The notes: generated by a model from the sequence alone, not told the origin. A stretch of DNA of 28,365 bases from Methylophaga sp. (GCA_013139345.1 WTAY01000192.1:1-28365), one strand, 5' to 3'. Counted from the first letter of the stretch, positions 13,750 to 22,988 are shown. Numbers and translations: made by a program.

Positions 13750-15957
13750 CTACCTAGAAATCGTCCAACAATAATGAATCTTAGGATTACGTTCAAAGTC
13801 TTTAGGCAATGTTGCTCTGCTAATTTCTTTGATCTTCAAACCCTTTAGTGCTTTTTCATCCATTTTAAAATCACGACGATTAGTCGAGAAATACAACACA
13901 CCTTCTTTAGTCAACAAATTTGCAGTCATATTAATCAATGACACATGATCACGCTGAATATCAAACACCCCTTCCATTCGTGTCGAGTTTGAGAATGTGG
14001 GTGGATCTAGGAAAATGAGGCCATACTTTTCAGGTGCTTGTTGTGCTGTTTGCAACCATTCCAAACAGTTTGCTCGTATATAACGATGTTTGGCAGCCGT
14101 CAGCCCATTCAAGGCCATATTCTCTTCGGCCCACTCTAAATAGGTATTCGACATATCAACCGTTGTGGTTGATTCTGCCCCACCAGCCGCCGCATAAACC
14201 GTTGCTGAACCTGTGTATGCAAAGAGATTTAGGAATGCCTTATTTGATGATTGTTGTCCAATCATCTGGCGTGTAATTCGGTGGTCTAAAAATAAACCTG
14301 TATCGAGATAGTCCGTTAGGTTTATCCAGAAGTTTAAATCTGACTCCATCACTTTTAGTCGTTGTTTTTGTGAACCGTGCTGTTCATATTGCTGAGTACC
14401 ACGCTGTTTTTGACGTAGTTTCAGAGCAATATTGCTAGCAGGAACTTCTAATACTTGTGGAATTATCTGCATCACGTCATTTAAACGTTGAATAGCTTTG
14501 GTCGCATCAATTGTTTTAGGCGGTGCATATTCTTGAACATGAACATGATCGCCATAGACATCAATGGCTACGGCATAGTCTGGCAAGTCAGCATCATAAA
14601 GACGGTAACATTCTGTTTTGTTTTTCCGTGCCCATTTACCAAGGTGTTTCAGATTTTTCTTAAGACGGTTAGCGAACATTTCAGCATGTTCTGATAATTC
14701 AATATCTTGCTGGATAAGCTCCGTTGTTTCTTCAACTTCGACAGTTGCTTCTTGTACCACTTCTTCTGTAGGTTGCGCTCGATTAGAAACAGGTCGTGGG
14801 GCACGATAACAAATTACCTGACATGGGATTGGGCCATTATCAAAAGGCGTTGTATCAAAGACAGTTAAACCGGTGAATTTACCGAGGCTTTCATTATCGG
14901 TAATCATCGTTGTTCGCCATGCAGGAAAGGCTTCGCTGACAATATTACCTAAACTCTCATAAAGGTAGTGCAATTCAGATACATTACCCATACGCTCACC
15001 ATACGGCGGATTACACACGACTAAACCACTTGTTGGCAATGATTTAGCTTGTGAAGGCCAATCTAATAATTCACGATGTTCAACTTGAATGCGATCCGCC
15101 AAGCCAATTTCAGCAAGGTTGGCATTGGCAGCCTCTACCGCTTTCTCACTTGCATCTCCACCTTTGATAATAGGTAGTCGAGCCAAGCCACTGTGACGAC
15201 GACGTTCTGCTTCTGCTTTTAATCGTTGCCATGCTTCTTTATCGTGTTGTTTCCAGTATAAGAACCCAAAGTAATCACGTTTAATACCCGGCGCAATATC
15301 TGCTGCCATCATTGCAGCTTCAATAACGATTGTTCCTGAACCACACATTGGGTCAACCAAACCCCAACCTTGTTTAGCAAGTCTAGGCCATTCTGCTGTC
15401 ATCAAAATTGCTGCGGCTAAATGTTCTTTTAAAGGCGCTGGCGTAGTGACAACTCGGTAACCACGTTTATGTAGACTTTCACCAGAAAGATCAATGCTGA
15501 CAATCGCTTGGTTATTTTTTAGGTAAACATTAATACGCAGATCAGGTTGATGAAGATCAACCGATGGACGTTCACCTGTTTGTTCACGAAAACGATCAAC
15601 CACACCATCTTTTACGCGCTGAGCACCATATTGAGTATGATGAATTTTAGATCGGAAGCTATTAAAATCAACCGCAATTGTTGTTCCTTCAGCATCAATA
15701 TGATCTTCCCATGGCAAGTCATGAATACCCTGATAAAGTTCATCCGTTGTTTTTGCTGAGAAATGAGCAATCGGTTTTAACACCCGAATAGCAACGCGTG
15801 ACCACAGACAGACACGATAAGCATCTTCCATCGTACCGATAAAACGAATATTGCCTTGCTCTTCTTTTGTTTCTTTAATGCCCATTTCAGCAAGTTCTTT
15901 TGCCAATAGTGGCAACATGCCACGAGCCGATGTCACAGTAAACTTATGTTTTGTCAT
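13750..15957 (-). CDS. rlmL: Bifunctional 23S rRNA methyltransferase RlmKL
   Basis: The 735-residue protein joins two methyltransferases. The N-terminal half has a THUMP domain (residues about 45-160), the SAM motif DPMCGSGTIVIEA near 202 and the catalytic NPPYGERMG near 316, typical of the RlmL part that makes m2G2445. The C-terminal half has GLFLDHRITRQMI, NLFAYTGSATVYAAAGGA and FLDPPTFSNS, typical of RlmK, which makes m7G2069. Both sites are in 23S rRNA of the large subunit. The ATG at 15957 is preceded by AGGA at a 7-base distance; a TTG one codon earlier is unlikely. A Glu/Val-rich linker near residues 400-425 separates the halves. The gene is divergent from yhbY, another ribosome-associated gene. 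Confidence 0.96.
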   Translation of the reverse strand: MTKHKFTVTSARGMLPLLAKELAEMGIKETKEEQGNIRFIGTMEDAYRVCLWSRVAIRVLKPIAHFSAKTTDELYQGIHDLPWEDHIDAEGTTIAVDFNSFRSKIHHTQYGAQRVKDGVVDRFREQTGERPSVDLHQPDLRINVYLKNNQAIVSIDLSGESLHKRGYRVVTTPAPLKEHLAAAILMTAEWPRLAKQGWGLVDPMCGSGTIVIEAAMMAADIAPGIKRDYFGFLYWKQHDKEAWQRLKAEAERRRHSGLARLPIIKGGDASEKAVEAANANLAEIGLADRIQVEHRELLDWPSQAKSLPTSGLVVCNPPYGERMGNVSELHYLYESLGNIVSEAFPAWRTTMITDNESLGKFTGLTVFDTTPFDNGPIPCQVICYRAPRPVSNRAQPTEEVVQEATVEVEETTELIQQDIELSEHAEMFANRLKKNLKHLGKWARKNKTECYRLYDADLPDYAVAIDVYGDHVHVQEYAPPKTIDATKAIQRLNDVMQIIPQVLEVPASNIALKLRQKQRGTQQYEQHGSQKQRLKVMESDLNFWINLTDYLDTGLFLDHRITRQMIGQQSSNKAFLNLFAYTGSATVYAAAGGAESTTTVDMSNTYLEWAEENMALNGLTAAKHRYIRANCLEWLQTAQQAPEKYGLIFLDPPTFSNSTRMEGVFDIQRDHVSLINMTANLLTKEGVLYFSTNRRDFKMDEKALKGLKIKEISRATLPKDFERNPKIHYCWTISR

Positions 15958-15988
15958 CAATCTATCCTATATAATGAGCACATTTTAA

Positions 15989-16047
15989 CCTAGATCCATT
16001 CCTTGAATACGAATAAAGACAGCTAACCTTGCTGCCAAGGAATCTAG
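15989..16047. repeat. Inverted repeat in the rlmKL-yhbY divergent promoter region
   Basis: ATTCCTTG (15998-16005) and CAAGGAAT (16036-16043) are perfect inverted copies, extended outward by CTAGAT and ATCTAG with a 3-base insertion in the left arm. The site lies between two divergent genes and could be a shared operator. Confidence 0.45.
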
Positions 16048-16071
16048 AACCCAACACAGGTAACACACTCC

Positions 16072-16368
16072 ATGGCACTTAATGATCGACAAAAACGTTA
16101 TTTAAAAGGTTTAGCACACCCTCTTAAACCCGTTGTAATGATAGGTAACAAAGGGTTAACTGAGAATGTAATCGCTGAAATTGATAGCAGTATAGAGCTA
16201 CACGAATTAATTAAAGTACGTGTATCAGGACAAGAAAAAGAAGATCGTCTTGCGATGATTGATGAGATTGCACTTAAAACAAGTGCAAACATTGTGATGA
16301 CTATTGGTCATATTGCCGCTTTTTACCGCCCAGCAAAAGAGCCTACAATTACATTACCTAAGAAATAA
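16072..16368 (+). CDS. yhbY: Ribosome assembly RNA-binding protein YhbY
   Basis: This 98-residue protein is a single CRM domain. The GxxG loop is present as IGNKGLTENV, followed by IDSSIELHELIKVRV and the end segment IVMTIGHIAAFYRPAKEP, all characteristic of YhbY. The protein binds pre-50S particles and helps large-subunit assembly. In many relatives the gene lies beside rlmE-ftsH; here it stands opposite rlmKL and is followed after 41 bases by a nitroreductase gene. Confidence 0.94.
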   Translation: MALNDRQKRYLKGLAHPLKPVVMIGNKGLTENVIAEIDSSIELHELIKVRVSGQEKEDRLAMIDEIALKTSANIVMTIGHIAAFYRPAKEPTITLPKK

Positions 16369-16409
16369 TACGATTCGTCTTTCTTCGTATAAAATAGGAA
16401 ATCACCAAT

Positions 16410-17021
16410 ATGATTGAAAAACCAGCAATAACGGATCAAAAGATTGACAAGACACTTGCCGAACGTTGGAGTGGTCGTGCATTTGACCCAACAACAGAAG
16501 TCAGTAACGATACAATCACTTCTTTATGTGAAGCTGCACGCTGGGCACCCTCTTGTTTTGGCGATCAACCTTGGCGGTTTATTGTTTGGAATAAATTTCA
16601 GGATGAAGTCAGTTGGCAAAAAGCGATTGATACCCTATCTCCAGGCAATCAAGATTGGGCTAAAAATGCACCGATTTTAATTCTTGCCGCATCCGTTAAC
16701 ACCTTCACCCACAATGGTAGTGATAACCGTTGGGTGGGGTATGACACTGGCGCTGCAAGTATTAGTCTGTGTTTGCAAGCAACGTCAATGGGCTTAATGA
16801 GCCATCAAATGGGTGGCTTTGATAGTAACAAAGTTAAAGCAGCCTTTTCATTACCTGATGATATTAATCTATGGGCAATGATCTCTATTGGTTACCCTGC
16901 TAGCTTAGATGAGTTAAATGAAGAACAATTAGAACGGGAACTAAAGGCACGAGAACGTCGTCCTTTATCTGAACAGTTTTTTAGTGGTGAGTGGAATACC
17001 CCTCTTAATTCAGGAGAATGA
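16410..17021 (+). CDS. Nitroreductase family FMN oxidoreductase
   Basis: This is a 203-residue protein with the nitroreductase fold. RWSGRAFDPTTEVSNDTITS at the N-terminus carries the Arg and Ser that contact FMN phosphate, ARWAPSCFGDQPWRFIV is the second flavin segment, and GAASISLCLQATSMGLMSHQ plus ISIGYPA complete the pattern. Such enzymes reduce nitro compounds, quinones or flavins with NAD(P)H as homodimers in the cytoplasm; the natural substrate cannot be told. AGGAAAT precedes the ATG. The stop codon overlaps the first possible ATG of the pentapeptide-repeat gene, and the sequence AGGAG just before it serves that gene, so the two are coupled. Confidence 0.88.
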   Translation: MIEKPAITDQKIDKTLAERWSGRAFDPTTEVSNDTITSLCEAARWAPSCFGDQPWRFIVWNKFQDEVSWQKAIDTLSPGNQDWAKNAPILILAASVNTFTHNGSDNRWVGYDTGAASISLCLQATSMGLMSHQMGGFDSNKVKAAFSLPDDINLWAMISIGYPASLDELNEEQLERELKARERRPLSEQFFSGEWNTPLNSGE

Positions 17022-17023
17022 AA

Positions 17024-17485
17024 ATGAAATCAGTGTTACTTCTTGCAGGTCTATTAGTCACAACAGCAGCATCAGCATTTGAGCAGCTTTATGTTGATCG
17101 GTTGATGACATCAGGGATTTGTCATCATTGTAATTTAGCGGATGCTGATTTGCAGGGACAAGACTTTAGCGGTGCCGACATGAGTGAAGCCCTCCTTAAG
17201 CGAATCAACCTAAGTGATGCTAAATTGGTGGGCACTTGGTTTACTCGTTCTAGAATCCACAATGCCAATTTTGAAAATGCCGATCTATCTACAGCCCTCT
17301 TAGATTACTCATTACTGATTGGCGCTAACCTTAAGGGCGTTAACTTTAGTGGTGCAAAGCTTAACTTTGCTGATTTAACGGATGCAGACTTAACGGGCGC
17401 AGCATTAGAAAACGCTGTCATTCGTGGCGTAAAATTTTGTAATACAACCATGCCTGATGGCAGCATCAATAATAGTGGCTGTTAA
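17024..17485 (+). CDS. Secreted pentapeptide-repeat protein
   Basis: The 153-residue product begins with a signal peptide (MKSVLLLAGLLVTTAASA, cleavage before FEQL). After a short segment with a CxxC pair (GICHHCNL) it runs through about 18 tandem pentapeptides of the A(D/N)LxX type (ADLQG, DFSGA, DMSEA, NLKGV, DLTGA), which fold as a right-handed quadrilateral beta-helix. I chose the ATG at 17024 because AGGAG lies seven bases before it; the ATG at 17018 is too close. It is coupled to the upstream nitroreductase. Exported pentapeptide proteins have no general function, and the cysteine pair may be a redox or structural disulfide. Confidence 0.85.
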   Translation: MKSVLLLAGLLVTTAASAFEQLYVDRLMTSGICHHCNLADADLQGQDFSGADMSEALLKRINLSDAKLVGTWFTRSRIHNANFENADLSTALLDYSLLIGANLKGVNFSGAKLNFADLTDADLTGAALENAVIRGVKFCNTTMPDGSINNSGC

Positions 17486-17540
17486 AAGAAATACGTAAAA
17501 TGTTATTCACTCAAATTAATCAATAAGCCTTTTTAAATTT

Positions 17541-17698
17541 TTACACCTATGTCCAAGATAGATGAAGATGCAGGATTTACAACTCCCGTCATTCTCGAAT
17601 GTTTTTATCGAGAATCTATTGTATTAAGCAGATCCCAGCTAGAAGCATGCTGGGATGACGGGATAAAAAAACATGTATCTTGCATTTATTACTGATAT
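17541..17698. repeat. Degenerate family B element with family C cargo
   Basis: TTACACCTATGTCCAAGATAGATGAAGATGCAGG at the left and TATCTTGCATTTATTACTGATA at the right are weak forms of the family B ends. A family C double hairpin (17579-17659) lies between them. The same order of modules occurs at 10892-11141, but with the cargo flipped. Confidence 0.5.
17579..17659. repeat. Family C double-hairpin repeat, copy 2
   Basis: Hairpins ATTCTCGA-ATGTTTTTA-TCGAGAAT and GATCCCAGCT-AGAAGCAT-GCTGGGATGAC. It is the inverse of copy 1 at 10931-11013, about 90% identical by eye. Confidence 0.8.
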
Positions 17699-17732
17699 CG
17701 TCATTAACTCGCTTTAGAACCAAACTTTTATT

Positions 17733-20700
17733 TTGAAACAAAAACTACAACAACTCGAACAGCTCGTTAAAGATACTATGTTAGCCGACCAATTTCCTTT
17801 GCGTCGTCGCCTACAGAATCTACGTAGAAATAAAGAGATAAAACCCGAACAACTTGGTGCACTAGAAAAGCAGATAAACAAATCTGTTGCGCTGCGCGCT
17901 TTACGCCAAAAGCAAATTCCCAAACCAACATTTGAAAATGATTTACCTGTTATTGATCGGCGTGAAGAGATCGCTAAAGCCATCAATGACAATCAAGTCA
18001 TTATCCTCAGTGGTGAAACGGGATCAGGGAAAACAACGCAATTACCCAAGATATGTTTAGAGCTAGGTCGTGGTGTTGCAGGTTTGATTGGTCACACTCA
18101 ACCTCGTCGTATTGCTGCTCGAACTGTAGCAACACGTATTGCCGAAGAACTCAAAAGTGAACTCGGTGATATTGTTGGTTATAAAGTCCGGTTTCATGAT
18201 CAAGTAAAAGCCGACAAAAGCTATATCAAGTTAATGACTGATGGGATTTTGCTTGCTGAAACCCAAAATGATCGATTCCTCAATCAATATGACACCATCA
18301 TCATTGATGAAGCGCATGAACGTAGTCTTAATATCGACTTTTTATTAGGTTACTTAAAACAGTTATTACCGAAACGTCCTGATTTAAAAGTCATCATCAC
18401 ATCAGCAACCATCGACACCGATCGTTTCTCACAACACTTCAATAATGCAAAAGTGATTGAAGTCACAGGCCGAACATTCCCAGTTGAAATTCGCTATCGC
18501 CCACCAGCAGGTAACGATGATGAACAACGTGATTACGATATGATTCGTGGCATTGTCGAAGCTGTTGATGAACTGTGTAAAGAAGGTCAAGGCGATGTGT
18601 TGGTCATCTTATCAGGTGAACGTGATATTCGTGATGTTTCAGAAGCATTACGCAAACATCACCCACCTAATACTGAAATATTACCCCTGCTAGCAAGACA
18701 ATCTGCCGCAGAGCAAAACCGTGTGTTTAAAACAGGTGTGCATCGTCGTATTGTGCTTGCCACCAATGTAGCTGAAACATCATTAACCGTACCGGGTATT
18801 AAATATGTTGTTGATCCTGGCTTTGCTCGTATTAGCCGTTATAGCGTACGGAACAAGGTTCAACGCCTTCCCATTGAGAAAGTCTCTCAATCAAGTGCAA
18901 ATCAGCGTTCAGGTCGTTGTGGCCGTGTATCTGCCGGTATTGCCATTCGTCTTTATGATGAAGAAGACTTTAAAAACAGATCTGCATTTACTGATCCTGA
19001 AGTTTTAAGAACCAACCTTGCTTCTGTCATTTTGCAGATGTAATCACTTAAACTCGGTGAACCTGCAAAATTCCCATTCATTAATCCCCCACCCGATAAG
19101 ATGATTAATGATGGTTTCCGTTTATTAGAAGAATTAGGTGCGGTTAATAAACAGCGACAACTGACGGAATCAGGTCGACAACTTGCCAAGTTACCGATAG
19201 ATCCTCGTATTGCACGCATGGTGTTATCTGCCCAACAACGTAACTGTTTAACTGAAGTGCTCGTTATCGCCAGTGCTTTAAGCATTCAAGATCCTCGTGA
19301 ACGCCCGATGGACAAGCAACAAGCAGCAGATGAGGCACATAGTAAATACAAAGATGAACGTTCTGACTTTTTAGGGTTTATTAAACTCTGGGACTTGTAT
19401 CACGACAAGAAGAAACATCTCACGCAGAATAAGTTACGCAAATACTGTAAAGAACATTTCTTATCGTTTATCCGCCTGCGTGAATGGCATGATATTCATC
19501 AGCAACTTCATGTCCAAGTCACCCAAATGGGTTTAAAACCTAATCAAGTTCCTGCTGAATATCAAGAGATTCATCAAGCCCTACTTTCTGGTTTGCTCAG
19601 TAATATCGCCATTAAAACAGATAAAACTGAATATACCGGTACGCGCAACCTTAAATTAAAGATCTTCCCCGGTTCAGCCCTGCATAAAAAAGGCCCCAAG
19701 TGGATCATGGCGGCAGAGCTTGTTGAAACAGGCCGCTTATATTCTCGTATTGTTGCCAAAATTGAACCTGAATGGATTGAGCCCGTTGCTGGCGACTTAG
19801 TTCGCCGCCAATATGCCGACCCTCACTGGGAAAAGAAGCCAGCTCAAGTTGTGGCCTATGAACAAGTCTCTTTATATGGCTTGCCTATTGTGGCACGAAG
19901 ACGGATACATTTTGGCCCTATCGACCCCGTAATGTCTCATGAGATCTTTATTCGTGATGCCCTTGTTCAAGGTGACTGGTACTGCCGCGCACCCTTCTTC
20001 AAACACAATATTGATCTCATTAAAAGCATTGAGCAACTAGAACAAAAGTCACGCCGCCGTGATGTATTGGTTGATGATCAAGTCTTATTTGAGTTTTACA
20101 AACAACGCATTCCTGAACATATTATTAACGGTGCCGGTTTTGAAAAATGGCGTAAAAAGGCAGAAAAAGAACAGCCACAACTATTATTCTTAAACCGTGA
20201 CGAATTAATGCAACATCAGGCCGAACATGTCACTGATGATTCATTTCCTGATCAAATGTTGGTCAACCTTGTTCCACTGACATTGGAATATCATTTCGAA
20301 CCCGGAAAAGCACACGATGGAGTCACGCAATCAATCCCGTTGTCACTGCTTAACCAAACAAATACTGATCGTTATGAATGGTTAGTACCTGGATTATTAC
20401 GCGATAAAGTTATCTTTTTAATTAAAAGCTTACCTAAATCAAAACGCCGTCATTTCATTCCTGTACCAACGTATGCTGATAATTGTTTAAAAAACATGTC
20501 ACCAGAAATGGGGCCATTGCTCCCCGCTTTGAGTGAACAACTTCGTAAACAAACGGGGGTTTCTATTGCTTTATCAGACTGGAACCTCACAGAGTTACCT
20601 AATTATCTACAAATGAACTTCAAGTTGTTAGATGAAGAAGGTAGCTCACTTGGTGAAAGCCGCGATCTAAACCACCTCAAGCAACAATGGGCTACAGAAG

Positions 20701-21623
20701 CGGCTGCTAGTTTTAGACAAATGCCAGACAGTGAATTTGAACAACAGGGTTTAACCTCATGGTCATTTGATGAATTACCTGAAAGCCTGACATTAGAACA
20801 AAATGGGCTTGAAATGACCGCTTATCCCGCCTTAGTAGATAAGCATGATCATGTTGACTTAACGCTGATGGATACACGCAAACAGGCTAGTGATTTTACA
20901 GCTAAAGGCTTACGTCGCTTATTTATGCTCGCTCAAGCCGACTCGATTAAATACCTCAATAAACATCTGCCCGATATAAAGACCATGTGTCTACATTATG
21001 TCAATGTGCAACCTGCACCGTTTGGCGATGAAAAAGAAAGCTCACAAACACCAAGCGAACAACTGAAAGCCGACCTTATTCACGTTGCTTTTGACCGTTG
21101 TTTTATTCTTGATCAATCCCCTATTCTCTCTAAAGGTGACTTTGAACAACGCTTAGAACAAAAACGTAGTGACTTAATATTAACGGCAACAGAACTTGCT
21201 AAACAGGTGGCAAAACCTTTAGCTGAATACCATGCCATTGCCAAACGGCTTTCTGGCAATATGCCTATTACTGCACTTGATGCCGTTAAAGAAATTCGAG
21301 AACAACTCAACCATCTGCTTTACCAAGGTTTTGTTCACCACACCCCTGATAATGCATTAAAACGTTTGCCAATGTATTTTCAAGCCATTGGTCAACGCCT
21401 AGATAAGATTAAAACGGATCCCACACGTGACCGACAATGGATGAATGAAGTTCGCCCTCACTGGCAACGCTACCTTAACAATATCAACAAACAATCATCA
21501 CCCGAGTTCGAACACTATCGCTGGATGGTTGAAGAGTTCCGTATTTCATTGTTTGCTCAAGGTATTAAAACCGCCTCCCCCATCTCGGCTAAACGCTTAG
21601 ATAAACAATGGGACTTGTGTTAA
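17733..21623 (+). pseudogene. hrpA: ATP-dependent RNA helicase HrpA, interrupted by an in-frame TAA
   Basis: The reading frame from the TTG at 17733 to the TGA-class end at 21623 would give 1296 residues, matching HrpA (about 1300 in E. coli). Residues 1-436 hold the helicase core: Walker A GETGSGKTT (94-102), DEAH (192-195), SAT in ITSATID and the motif VI region QRSGRCGRV. At 19041-19043 the frame meets TAA immediately after LASVILQM. The same frame then continues without a shift (SLKLGEPAKFPFINPPPDKM) into the winged-helix, HA2, OB-fold and long HrpA-specific C-terminus with no other stop. HrpA unwinds RNA in collided-ribosome rescue. No Shine-Dalgarno sequence precedes the TTG, which is the first start after a TAG at 17715. 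The lesion may be a recent nonsense mutation, a sequencing error or a site of readthrough. Confidence 0.85.
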
Positions 21624-21642
21624 CAACCACGATAGTCCTTAA

Positions 21643-21765
21643 TTTATCTCCTCACCCCAGCCCTCTCCAACAGGAGAGGGAGTTCAAGCCTTAGCTTTTT
21701 TCTCTTGAAGAAGTTCAAGCCTTAGCGCCTTCTCCCTTGAGGGAGAAGGTTGGGATGAGGGTGAC
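21643..21765. repeat. Family A repeat, copy 4, with internal 15-base duplication
   Basis: In reverse orientation to copies 1 and 3: CTCCTCACCCCAGCC, hairpin CCCTCTCCAACAGGAGAGGG, then CCTTCTCCCTTGAGGGAGAAGG and GGTTGGGATGAGGGTGAC. Between the hairpins AGTTCAAGCCTTAGC occurs twice (21681-21695 and 21712-21726), lengthening the spacer. Confidence 0.85.
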
Positions 21766-21790
21766 AATCAAACCAAAATGTGTCAGCTCC

Positions 21791-21820
21791 ATTCAGCTTT
21801 TGTTCAGTTTACTTGCGTTA
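21791..21820 (+). promoter_or_regulatory. Tandem TTCAG box and promoter of the glycine-zipper gene
   Basis: ATTCAGCTTTTGTTCAG contains TTCAG at 21792 and 21803, an 11-base period, followed by TTT and, 14 bases after the second TTCAG start, GTTA (21817). The same layout occurs at 22471-22500. The pattern is close to the PhoP box ([TC]GTTTA-N5-[TC]GTTTA) with C in place of the fourth T, so the PhoP-like regulator at 23557 is the likely binder. Confidence 0.6.
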
Positions 21821-21858
21821 TTCTGCACTCAACAGCTAACAAAACGAGGAGTGCTGTC

Positions 21859-22413
21859 ATGAAAACATTATTAATAACTGCAGGTTTAATTTCTGCTTTA
21901 GCTTTATCTTCACCCACTGTTTTTGCTGGAAACAAACACAATAAACATAATCGGTATAACAGTAGTTTTGAAGATACCGCACGCGTCACCCATGTCGAAC
22001 CACTTTATAGAACAGTACGTGTTGCAACACCCCAGCGAGAATGTTCACCCCGCTCTTATCGCCAAAATAATCATCAAAAATCATACACTAGCACCATTGC
22101 CGGTAGCATTGTTGGTGGTGTCGTCGGTAATCAATTTGGTGGCGGCAGTGGCAAAAAGATTCTAACCGTTGCTGGTGCATTATTAGGTGGCTCAATGGGT
22201 AATGATCTTAATTATCAATCACCGTCATCTTCTAGCTATAGTCGTGGTGAACAATGCCATGTAACTGAACGGTACCATCAGGAAGAACGCATTGACGGAT
22301 ACCGCGTTACTTACCGCTACCAAGGTCAATCCTATACCGCAGAGATGGATCGTCACCCAGGAAATCGTATTCCGATTGAAGTATCAGTTCGCCCAAGTAA
22401 ACACTATTACTAA
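21859..22413 (+). CDS. Glycine-zipper 2TM domain envelope protein
   Basis: The 184-residue product has a signal peptide (MKTLLITAGLISALALSSPTVFA, cleaved by signal peptidase I; no lipobox), a His/Asn/Lys-rich stretch, and a glycine-zipper region (TIAGSIVGGVVGNQFGGGSG ... TVAGALLGGSMGNDL, residues about 79-116). A C-terminal small beta-domain with two more cysteines (ECSPRS earlier, EQCHVTERYH) and YRVTYRYQGQSYTAEM follows. This is the 17-kDa-antigen/SlyB-like group that sits in or under the outer membrane. The ATG at 21859 follows AGGAG by eight bases; a longer frame from 21778 lacks support. A tandem TTCAG box lies 49 bases upstream of the start. SlyB is a PhoP-regulated gene in enterobacteria, which fits the neighbouring PhoP/PhoQ-like pair. 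Confidence 0.83.
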   Translation: MKTLLITAGLISALALSSPTVFAGNKHNKHNRYNSSFEDTARVTHVEPLYRTVRVATPQRECSPRSYRQNNHQKSYTSTIAGSIVGGVVGNQFGGGSGKKILTVAGALLGGSMGNDLNYQSPSSSSYSRGEQCHVTERYHQEERIDGYRVTYRYQGQSYTAEMDRHPGNRIPIEVSVRPSKHYY

Positions 22414-22470
22414 AGCTAAAACGGTAAAAGTAGTGAACCAAAGCTGGGCAGAGTTCCCTTCCCTTTCTTT

Positions 22471-22500
22471 GTTCAGCTTTCGTTCAGTTTCACTTTGTTA
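22471..22500 (+). promoter_or_regulatory. Tandem TTCAG box and promoter of the cytochrome c gene
   Basis: GTTCAGCTTTCGTTCAGTTT with TTCAG at 22472 and 22483, then GTTA at 22497. Apart from one base (T to C) the 19-base core is identical to that at 21792, and GTTA keeps the same distance. It reads as TGTTCA-N5-CGTTCA, a near match to the PhoP box. Confidence 0.6.
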
Positions 22501-22555
22501 CAGTGAGCGCCGCCATTAATTAACTAAATAGAACAATTTCGAAATGGAGAGAGAA

Positions 22556-22963
22556 ATGAAACTTAATAGAAAAATCATCATGATTGCGAGTGCAGCAACA
22601 TTAGCCTTTGGTGCGATATCATTACCGGCTTCTGCAGACGATGCACCTTATACCGTAACAGATGGTACTCATCTTGATGCCGACAGTTATAAAGGCTTTA
22701 AGCTATTCCGTAACTGGTGTGCGCGTTGTCATGGTACGTATGGCCAAGGCATGGTTGGCCCCAACCTAGCAGATAGTTTGAAATTTATTTCAAAAGATGA
22801 ATTTACTAAGACGGTTACCAATGGTAAATCAGGAACAATTGGTAGCATGCCAGCTTGGAAGAAAAATAAAAAAGTCGTTGCAGGCATGGACCAGCTTTAC
22901 TCTTACTTAAAAGCTCGTTCTGATGGCGCTATTGGTGTCATTAAACCTAAAAAAACAAAATAA
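22556..22963 (+). CDS. Periplasmic class I cytochrome c, XoxG-like
   Basis: The 135-residue product has a signal peptide (residues 1-27, cleavage after ASA) and a single haem c site C55-A-R-C-H59 in FRNWCARCHGTYGQGMVGPN, with Met99 in GSMPAWK as the likely sixth ligand. The order KGFKLFRNWCARCHG, DEFTKTVTNG, LYSYLKARSDGAIG resembles the XoxG cytochromes that accept electrons from lanthanide methanol dehydrogenase, as I remember them. No dehydrogenase gene lies nearby, so that role is only suggested. GGAGAG seven bases before the ATG at 22556 sets the start; the ATG at 22544 lies within that site. The upstream tandem TTCAG box suggests control by the PhoP-like regulator. Confidence 0.83.
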   Translation: MKLNRKIIMIASAATLAFGAISLPASADDAPYTVTDGTHLDADSYKGFKLFRNWCARCHGTYGQGMVGPNLADSLKFISKDEFTKTVTNGKSGTIGSMPAWKKNKKVVAGMDQLYSYLKARSDGAIGVIKPKKTK

Positions 22964-22988
22964 TTCTATAGGGTAAGTGTCTTCTGCA

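Noticed and set aside
19044..19100. Treating the two parts of hrpA as two independent genes
   Set aside because: The frame is the same on both sides and the 19 codons between TAA and the next ATG encode conserved HrpA sequence. A split gene is therefore the simpler reading.
21778..21858. N-terminal extension of the glycine-zipper protein
   Set aside because: It would bury the signal peptide, and its codons cover the tandem TTCAG promoter. AGGAG precedes the ATG at 21859.
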